From NCBI GenBank assembly GCA_951213105.1, contig OX578146.1, forward strand, positions 110,690,195 through 110,754,194: a stretch of DNA of 64,000 nucleotides, given 5' to 3'. Within the stretch, counting starts at the first letter, position 1, and every line of letters starts with the position of its first letter. The translations under genes and the position numbers were made by a program. The DNA comes from Amaurobius ferox (lineage: Eukaryota > Arthropoda > Arachnida > Araneae > Amaurobiidae). The notes beneath the pieces were generated by a model. That model was not told where the DNA came from, did not search any database, and saw only the letters and a program-made list of their open reading frames with translations. Shown piece by piece: positions 57,400 through 64,000 of the stretch.

Positions 57400-58800
57400 T
57401 AGACTTATGTGTGAGTAAAAATTTCATGGACAAACATACATACAAATTTTCTCTTTTACATATAGAGGCAAATTGCAAGTTTCCATTTATTCTAGAAGTA
57501 AGTAAATATTTCACGGACATACATATATACATACATATACATATATATATATATATATACAAATTTTTTCTCTTCTATATATAAAAATAAATTGAAAGTT
57601 TCTACTCATTTTAGAAGTGGGTAAACAATTCACGGATATGCGTATATACATACATATAATTTTTCTCTTTTTTATATAAAGTCAAATTGCAGGTTTCTAT
57701 TCATTTTTGATGTGAGTAAACATTTCACGGATATACATACAAATTTTATCTTTTATATAAAGAGACAAAATGCAAGTTTCTATTCAATCTAGAAGTGGGT
57801 AAACATTTCACGGACATACACACAAATTTTCTTTTTTATATACAGGGTGTCCCAAAAAGATTGAAACGTGCTTTAATTCTTTACCTGCTGGAGATGAGTG
57901 GGCAATGTAGATTGCAAAAATGTTGAAAGTAAGGTAGTAAATAAGACTACGTTAATGAAATAGTTCTCCCATTCATTTTCAAAAAGTCACACTTTTTAAA
58001 TTTTTATACGACCCCCTTTAGACAAATTGGGTCAATCAGAAAATTTTTATTTTTAATGCAACGAGATCATTAAAAAACCCGCATATCTGTATCTTTAAAA
58101 TTGAGCGAGTTATATTTAATTCAAAATTGAACATTGTGAATGGCGACCCTATATCAAATTAGAAATGTAAATTTGTGACATATCACAAAAAAGATAAAAC
58201 TGGATAATATATAGGATATCCAACCGCGTAGTGAGTACCACTCCTTTATATGATCTCTGTCTGTGTAATGCTTTATTTAGATGCATTTGCGATAAAAAAA
58301 GTTTGACACATATTAACGTATGTTTGATCTAAACAATGTCCATCGTCAATTTGTTTATGATCCCTATTTTCACTGATGAAACAGCCTTTCACATGGTACG
58401 GAAAAGTAGCATAAGTCAGATTTTTTCCTTTATCACAATTCAGTTGATTTTAAACATACAGATATGCGGGTTCTTTTATTGATCTTGTTGCATTAAAAAT
58501 AAAAATTTTCTGATTGACCGAACTTTTCTAAGGGGATCGTATAAAAATTTAAAAAGTGCAAATTTTTTTTAATTAAGGGGAGGACTATTCATTAACGTAT
58601 TCTTATTTCCTACCTTACTTTCAACATTTTTGCAATTTACATTGCCCACTTATCTCCAACAGGTAAGGAATTAAAACGCGTTTCAATGTTTTTGTGACAC
58701 CCTGTATAGAGACAAATTGCAAGTTTCTACTCATTCTAGAAGTGGATAAACGTTTCACATACATACATACACACATATGCATTTCCTATTTTATATATAT
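57400..58800 (+). repeat. ~85-100-bp tandem repeat interrupted by a MITE
   Basis: About five or six copies of a unit with aaattgcaagtttctattca, tctagaagtgggtaaacatt, tcacggacatacat and aaattttctcttttatatat. Copies lie near 57400, 57460, 57570, 57670 and 57755, and then at 58706-58800 on the far side of the inserted MITE. Confidence 0.85.
57843..58704. mobile_element. 862-bp mariner-type MITE
   Basis: It starts cagggtgtcccaaaaagatt and ends in the complement of cagggtgtcacaaaaacatt, with TA on both sides (57841-57842 and 58705-58706). Long inverted ends of about 270 bp share caatgta(g/a)attgcaaaaat, gttgaaagtaaggtag and acccgcatatctgtat. No transposase. It sits inside one monomer of the flanking tandem repeat. 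Confidence 0.95.
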
Positions 58801-58913
58801 AGATGTTAAATAAATGAACAGTATTGTTTAGCGAATTCAAGCCTCATTTTTTATTCACTATTACACTCAAGTGGCCTTTAGAGACAATGAGTAGAATACA
58901 ACGATGCACTTAC

Positions 58914-59179
58914 TTTGAAGAAGTCCAAGAGCTCGTCTCTGTCCTCTTTAGTTTTCGCTCGTTGGAATGCCGTGACAAAGTCATAATCACTTTGGCTGAT
59001 GAGTCCGGCGTCTAAGTAAGGTAGCCAGTTGACGGGCTGCTGACAGCGAAGTACCCTCGCCTGCTGTTGGATGAGTCCGGTCACATCCAATACACTCTCG
59101 TCTATATTGGTCGGAATTGAGCTCCAAGAAGATTCGAATTCTACTGAGCGACTGCTGCTGCTTGCCACCGGCTGACGGA
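58914..59179 (-). CDS. ATP6V1H: V-type ATPase subunit H, most upstream exon in view
   Basis: A 266-bp exon with acceptor ttttcag at 59181-59180 and donor AAA|GTAAGT (58913-58908). The frame reads RQPVASSSSRSVEFE, then QQARVLRCQQPVNWLPYLD, AGLISQSDYDFVTAFQRAK and DELLDFFK. The QxVNWxxYL...ISxxDxDF pattern is the N-terminal signature of subunit H. There is no in-frame ATG. The exon enters in phase 1 and needs an upstream exon with the start codon, either beyond 59180 in repeat-rich DNA or outside the window. The Ser-rich lead is longer than in insects or yeast. It joins in phase 0 to the exon starting at 55985. Confidence 0.9.
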
Positions 59180-59283
59180 CTGAAAATAAAGTAATTTTTC
59201 ATAAGCTGAGGCATACGTTCTGAACTTCTTTTCACGTTTACGCCTCCTCAATTGCGGACGTTCTACGAAAACGACCAGCAAAC
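59180..59283. other. Upstream flank of the first visible V-ATPase exon
   Basis: The polypyrimidine/acceptor context of the exon, then unassigned sequence. A minus-strand ATG-initiated frame (59235) overlaps but is in another frame than the H subunit. Confidence 0.4.
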
Positions 59284-59945
59284 ATATACAGGATGATTAA
59301 AAAAAGATGGGCCAAACTTAACAAGGTGGTAGAGCACACAAAACAAAGCATTTTTCGTCATTGTTTACCGGGTCGGAAATGAAACGCGAAGGCGTTACAG
59401 GACGCCTATTCGTTGGGAAGCGACCGCTCCGCAAACTTAAGAGTCATTCTGGTTGTTATTTTCTGGTTGAAAAAGAAAACCACGCATGCAAATTTCATCT
59501 GGGGAAGAAGAACCCTTATGTAAATTTTTGTAATTGCGCGAGTGGTAAGGAACTACCTGGATGTCACTTTTCAGGGCCGATGGATTGAGGGAAGTGGTCC
59601 CATAGCTCGGTCCCGAGAATCGTCCAATATGTGGTGTCTTATTTCTATGGGGATATCTCAAGTGTCTCTTCTGTGACACTCCCCTTGAAACAGAAGAGGA
59701 ACTCGTCCTCAGAATTTCGGACACTGCTGCCGAAGTGCGCGACATGCCTGGTCTGTTCGAGAGAGTTTGCCAATCCCTCCTTCGCCGCTGTGAGACGTGC
59801 ATTCAGGTTGACATTGCACTTTTAAGCGATTACTATAATTATTGTTTATTAAATGCAATTTTATATGTTTTAAGTCATTTTTGTGTTTTCGCCTCACCTC
59901 ATCGGTATCACCATTAAGCGCCCACTGGCGCTTTTATGTTTCATT
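59284..59945 (+). pseudogene. Internally deleted mariner-type element with transposase C-terminus
   Basis: The left end tatacaggatgattaaaaaa resembles a mariner terminal repeat. The plus-strand frame at about 59655-59815 reads GYLKCLFCDTPLETEEELVL, RISDTAAEVRDMPGLFERV and SLLRRCETCIQV, the C-terminal end of mariner-type transposases of the xxWGYLK group. The catalytic and DNA-binding parts are mostly missing. The motif gtcggaaatgaaac near 59370 is inverted at about 59938-59951, which probably marks terminal repeat sequence. Confidence 0.7.
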
Positions 59946-59949
59946 TCCG

Positions 59950-60065
59950 ACTCTCTCTCTCCCTCTCTCTCCCTCTCTCCCCTGCCCCTCTATCCCCCTC
60001 TCTCTCCCTCCCTCTCTCTCTCCCTCTCTCTCCCCCTCCCCCCTCTCTCTCTCTATATATATATA
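59950..60065. repeat. (CT)n / TA low-complexity run
   Basis: Pyrimidine-rich (tctctccc)n followed by TATATATATA. ORFs on both strands are low-complexity artefacts. Confidence 0.9.
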
Positions 60066-60426
60066 TTTCCAAAAGGATCGAATGAATAAGGAAGTGACGT
60101 ATCACAAATTTGCCGTGGAGGGGAGGGAGTTGTGACCCCCACTCCCCGATAAAGCATGTTTTGCACCGCGGTAACACTCTCGAGAACCGGTACTTCACAG
60201 TGAAATGGCAAAAACCACAAAACATAAACATGACAAGCAAGAAATGACATGAAGGTAAAAATCCACCAGAGTAAAAGCACAGAAGTAAACCAACATTGAA
60301 TTACATTAAAAACACCAAATTTTTGTATTAACAGATAAAATCTATATATATCAAATAAAAACATTAACCTCAATGCTCCAAACCAGCCTAATTTATTATT
60401 AACCAACCTAATTATTAATTAGATGG
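60066..60426. other. Unassigned DNA left of the PLE locus
   Basis: Slightly less AT-rich than average. A minus-strand 117-codon frame (60406-60053) shows no recognisable family. Confidence 0.4.
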
Positions 60427-60731
60427 CTTTACAAAGTTAATTTATGATGAATTTGAGTTACAGGCTAATTTGGACTTCAGTTATTTTAAATCTTTAGTAA
60501 AAGTAGTATTGTTTGAGAATATTCTTTATGACGGGATTGATTTTTATAGATAACTTAACGGCACTCCTATAGGAGGAACCAGCTCGTCAATTTTGGAGGA
60601 CCTGTATTTGTACGAGTACGAATCAATATCACATATTAATAATGAACTAGTTTCCCTATGATTTTTTGATGATATATTGACAGGTGCTAGCGATCCTGCA
60701 TACCAGTTTGATTTTAGTTTCTATCCTGTTA

Positions 60732-60732
<1 letters not shown>
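60427..60732 (+). pseudogene. PLE reverse transcriptase copy C, central fragment
   Basis: A plus-strand frame with two stops reads VVLFENILYDGIDFYR, NGTPIGGTSSSILEDLYLYE (motif B), FFDDILTGA (motif C) and YQFDFSFYP. It ends at the TA run at 60733, at exactly the RT position (FDFSFYP) just before where the inverted copy D begins in the intact copy E. It is a diverged relative of copy E. Confidence 0.8.

Positions 60733-60796
<64 letters not shown>
60733..60796. repeat. (TA)n microsatellite between PLE pieces
   Basis: About 60 bp of TA. The 3' terminus of the inverted PLE copy D (aagattcaaataaaag on plus) starts right after it. Confidence 0.95.
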
Positions 60797-60799
<3 letters not shown>

Positions 60800-61562
60800 A
60801 TTCAAATAAAAGAGGGAAACGACCAATTGCATAGCATAAATGGCAGAGGTGGATTGCGACACCTCTTTCCCGGTTAGAAGCGTGCTTTTAAGCCCGGGCA
60901 ACACTCCCGGAACCAATGCCATGCAGTGGCCTATCTTCCGGATATGTGTGAAGTCAAAGACACAGAAAAAAAGCGAAGCAAACCATCTAGAAGCGACCAC
61001 AAGACCAGAAACGACCTCAAGACTAGAAGCGACCATTGCAAGACTTTAGAAGCGACCATTGCAAGAGAAAGGGATGGAATGTAATCCGTATGAAGTGCAT
61101 GCTGACGCTTAAAGCAGAAATCTGTTATCAACGTGCACCAGGGTGCGCTGTCCACACATGCGCAATGATCCCACTAAGAACTTAAAGTGTTACTGCAAAC
61201 ATCCGCTATATCTCTAAAGTATGCATTTTTTCTCTTTCTGTATTGAAAATTGAATTATAATAGTATTTCAAGAAGTTTTCGGGATAATTTCTTTTTATTG
61301 CTTCTTGCATGATATTTCTGTTATGTATGATACAATCAGTCTTGAAAGTATTAATACGTTGATTCCTCTTGAGGCGATTTATGACAACATTTCTAAATAT
61401 GTTTTTAGTTAAGTTGGATTTCCAGTCAATAATGTGGTTAATTTTAATATTGAAGTTGTTTCTTTTGTCAAATAAAACAGTATATGTACCATATTTACTA
61501 TCTTGCTTTAGTGTGATATCTAAAAAATCAACACTGTTTTCTTCCGTTCCTTTATTTAATTC
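60797..61562 (-). mobile_element. Inverted 3' copy of the PLE (copy D)
   Basis: Complement of the last ~770 bp of copy E: about 120 codons of RT C-terminus (NKGTEENSVDFLDITLKQ onward) plus the whole 3' UTR to gaatcttat. Identity is very high. Differences include a 1-bp deletion in the A run at the RT end (GEKMHTLEI-type frameshift against EKNAYF in copy E) and a few substitutions. With copy E it forms ~770-bp inverted repeats around a ~1.4-kb centre. Confidence 0.95.
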
Positions 61563-61593
61563 CGTACTAATGTACATGTACTAAATTCCGTAA

Positions 61594-63354
61594 CATGTAC
61601 TAATAACGTATTATGTGGAATTAAATTCACCTACCAAGGAGAAAATTACATCAGAACTATTTATAACTACCTTTAAAAACAAAAATTTTGACGAGTTGCC
61701 AATCAAATCCTATATCAAGGACTTAGCACATCTCATGCCAATACCTAATATGGATGTTAAATTGATTTATAAATTTGTACAAACCAATGGAAGAAAAATC
61801 TTTAATTATAACCGTATAAGTAAAAACATCAATGAATTCAAAAGCAATGTATGTGAGTGCCAAAATAGCCCATTTCTCAATTCTCATCATGGACATATTA
61901 TCCCAGGAGACCTCAATATTGTAGATAATCCACAATTAAAGTACATGCTTCAACTTGGTACTAAATTCAGAATACAGGAATATAAAAATATTGAAAACGA
62001 CTTTGAACAAGATCTGAAGAAGTTTACATACAAACTAGCCGTCAAATACAGTCTGCCTATACAAGCATTTACGGAATGGAAATATCACCTGACCAAAAAG
62101 TTCAATCTGCACTATAAACAATTACGTAAAAAAACATATTATCCATCCATAAAAACTGCAGTTAAAAAGTATGAAGATAAATATGCTATAACATACACGG
62201 ATAAAGTCGTCTCTAATTACTCATTTACCTGCCGTAAATATTACGTCGATACTTTAAGTAACAGTTATCAAGACACCCAAATGTATACCCAGTTACATCA
62301 AACAGGAAAAAGTTTAGAAAATAAAATAAAAGCTTTGTATAAACGAATTGATATTGATCTAAAAACAGTTAATTTTCCTTATCTTGTACTTATACCGAAG
62401 CTTCACAAAAATCCTGTCAAGTTCCGTCCTGTTACAGTGGGATGTGGATCCTACTTAACAATAGCCAATGCAAAACTTTTAACACTTCTCAAAAGTGTAA
62501 TGACACAACTCATAAAACATGGCACAGTAATGATAAATAATAGTTACGATGTAATCAACAGACTACAATTTTATAATAAGGACTTACGTTTTAAAAGTTT
62601 TGATTTCCGAGATTTATTCAACAATATAAATCTAGGAAATTTATATGAGATATTGAAGGAGATATATGCAATATATGACTTAAAGGAGGTCATTACTATC
62701 GGAAAATATCAAGACCTGTTACGCATCGTGCTGTTTGAGAATATTTTATTTGATGGAACAAACTATTTTCAACAAATAAAACGTATCCCCATGGGAGGGG
62801 GCTGTTCCTCCCTGCTTGCCGACCTTTATTTGAATAAATTTGAAGAGGGCACTCACATCTTACATGAATTACCATACTTTCGTTACGTTGACGATGTCCT
62901 TTTTGGACAATATACGAATATGCCACCGTTTGATTTTAGTTTTTATCCTAAAGAACTGGAATTGATTGAAAATAAAGGAACGGAAGAAAACAGTGTTGAT
63001 TTTTTAGATATCACACTAAAGCAAGATAGTAAATATGGTACATATACTGTTTTATTTGACAAAAGAAACAACTTCAATATTAAAATTAACCACATTATTG
63101 ACTGGAAATCCAACTTAACTAAAAACATATTTAGAAATGTTGTCATCAATCACCTCAAGAGGAATCAACGTATTAATACTTTCAAGACTGATTGTATCAT
63201 ACATAACAGAAATATCATGCAAGAAGCAATAAAAAGAAATTATCCCGAAAACTTCTTGAAATACTATTATAATTCAATTTTCAATACAGAAAGAGAAAAA
63301 AATGCATACTTTAGAGATATAGCGGATGTTTGCAGTAACACTTTAAGTTCTTAG
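61594..63354 (+). CDS. Penelope-like element reverse transcriptase, intact copy E
   Basis: Open for about 585 codons with no stop to TAG at 63352-63354. No ATG stands at the beginning; GTG at 61615 is only the first codon of the clearly homologous part, and the first in-frame Met is about 40 residues on. Order: IFNYNRIS; CECQNSPF with HHGHIIPGDLNIVDN; TYTDKVVSNYSFTCRKYY; FPYLVLIPKLHKNPVKFRPV (fingers); SFDFRDLFNNIN (motif A, Asp kept); RIPMGGGCSSLLADLYL (B); YFRYVDDVLF (C); SVDFLDITL. All catalytic residues are present. No GIY-YIG nuclease is seen after the RT, and the 5' part, where lineages with an N-terminal nuclease would carry it, is replaced by the inverted copy D. It copies element RNA at the insertion site. 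It is probably 5'-truncated, but the RT core looks functional. Confidence 0.85.
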   Translation, partial: HVLITYYVELNSPTKEKITSELFITTFKNKNFDELPIKSYIKDLAHLMPIPNMDVKLIYKFVQTNGRKIFNYNRISKNINEFKSNVCECQNSPFLNSHHGHIIPGDLNIVDNPQLKYMLQLGTKFRIQEYKNIENDFEQDLKKFTYKLAVKYSLPIQAFTEWKYHLTKKFNLHYKQLRKKTYYPSIKTAVKKYEDKYAITYTDKVVSNYSFTCRKYYVDTLSNSYQDTQMYTQLHQTGKSLENKIKALYKRIDIDLKTVNFPYLVLIPKLHKNPVKFRPVTVGCGSYLTIANAKLLTLLKSVMTQLIKHGTVMINNSYDVINRLQFYNKDLRFKSFDFRDLFNNINLGNLYEILKEIYAIYDLKEVITIGKYQDLLRIVLFENILFDGTNYFQQIKRIPMGGGCSSLLADLYLNKFEEGTHILHELPYFRYVDDVLFGQYTNMPPFDFSFYPKELELIENKGTEENSVDFLDITLKQDSKYGTYTVLFDKRNNFNIKINHIIDWKSNLTKNIFRNVVINHLKRNQRINTFKTDCIIHNRNIMQEAIKRNYPENFLKYYYNSIFNTEREKNAYFRDIADVCSNTLSS

Positions 63355-63740
63355 TGGGACCATTGCGCATGTGTGGACAGCGCACCCTGGTGCACGTTGA
63401 TAACAGATTTCTGCTTTAAGCGTCAGCATGCACTTCATACGGATTACATTCCATCCCTTTCTCTTGCAATGGTCGCTTCTAAAGTCTTGCAATGGTCGCT
63501 TCTAGTCTTGAGGTCGTTTCTGGTCTTGTGGTCGCTTCTAGATGGTTTGCTTCGCTTTTTTTCTGTGTCTTTGACTTCACACATATCCGGAAGATAGGCC
63601 ACTGCATGGCATTGGTTCCGGGAGTGTTGCCCGGGCTTAAAAGCACGCTTCTAACCGGGAAAGAGGTGTCGCAATCCACCTCTGCCATTTATGATATGCA
63701 ATTGGTCGTTTCCCACTTTTATTTGAATCTTATATGATAC
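63355..63740 (+). mobile_element. 3' UTR of PLE copy E
   Basis: A GC-richer non-coding tail repeated in inverted copy D. It contains short direct repeats (gcaatggtcgcttcta twice, 63467-63505) and a hairpin-prone gttccgggagtgttgcccgg. It ends near tttatttgaatcttatat, the same place where copy D meets the TA run. ORFs over it occur in both copies and are not evidence of a gene. Confidence 0.75.
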
Positions 63741-64000
63741 TTTTTGTGCATGTGCTGCTTTGCGCCAACACTTGAAGTATAAGTATTTCCGTTGTATAAA
63801 AGTTTTCACTTCGTTTTATATGTTATATATATATATATATATATATATGCATATATATATATATATATATATGCACATATATATATGAAATATATATATG
63901 AAATATTTATATGAAATATATATATGTGGAAATTATTAAAGATATTGAAGTGTTGTAGCATTTATGCGCAAAGCAGCTACAAATACTATACACGATATAA
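63741..64000. repeat. TA microsatellite with inverted flanks
   Basis: TA runs with gcatatat / gaaatatt interruptions (63822-63920). The motif gctgctttgcgc...caacacttgaagta at 63751-63778 recurs inverted at about 63935-63987 (tgaagtgttg...gcgcaaagcagc). The window ends inside this arrangement. Confidence 0.75.

Noticed and set aside
59361..59588. 75-codon plus-strand ORF
   Set aside because: It lies inside the internally deleted mariner remnant, in a frame different from the readable transposase end.
63373..63737. ORFs of 74 and 81 codons with exact counterparts at 60656-61155
   Set aside because: They lie in the PLE 3' UTR and its inverted copy. Duplication of the element explains their identity.

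Overview
The window is nuclear DNA of an AT-rich, transposon-dense animal, most likely an arthropod; a chelicerate such as a spider fits the repeat types, but this is a guess. Two host genes are recognisable by protein similarity with clean splice sites, both on the minus strand. The first two coding exons of a myotubularin-related gene (MTMR9 type, catalytically inactive phosphatase family) lie at 9566-9423 and 1033-874, and the gene continues past the left edge. The V-ATPase subunit H gene (ATP6V1H / VhaSFD) runs from 59179 to 31913 in four exons with introns of 2.9, 7.6 and 15.3 kb. Its initiating exon is not in view. A third likely gene, on the plus strand at 20186-21499, encodes a 437-residue membrane-anchored protein with ten 27-residue repeats that I do not recognise.

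Almost everything else is mobile DNA in introns or between genes. Left part (1-9.6 kb): a decayed Tc1 transposase, then three head-to-tail Helitron-type units (2076-7813) carrying tandem arrays of a tRNA-derived SINE. Middle left (9.6-24 kb): a possible solo LTR, foldback DNA, a degenerate ~300-bp satellite (13.97-16.67 kb), two more Helitron copies, one with a complete SINE whose empty site is seen in the other, and the repeat-protein gene. Centre (24-32 kb): dispersed repeat families, an intact SINE with a 14-bp target duplication and a broken Helitron helicase, ending at the V-ATPase 3' end.

The 15-kb third V-ATPase intron (32.4-47.7 kb) holds two Penelope-like reverse transcriptase copies, TA microsatellites, a 2.3-kb element with inverted ends, a ~200-bp tandem expansion, two SINE types and a hAT MITE 160 bp from an exon. 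The intron at 47.9-55.5 kb holds a decayed Helentron-type endonuclease and a mariner element with ~190-bp inverted ends and one stop codon. The intron at 56-58.9 kb has a mariner-type MITE lodged inside a tandem repeat.

The right end (60.4-63.7 kb) is the most striking mobile locus: an open 579-codon Penelope-like RT, preceded by an inverted copy of its own 3' part and an older fragment of a relative, bordered by TA microsatellites. No CRISPR array, operon or other prokaryotic feature is present.
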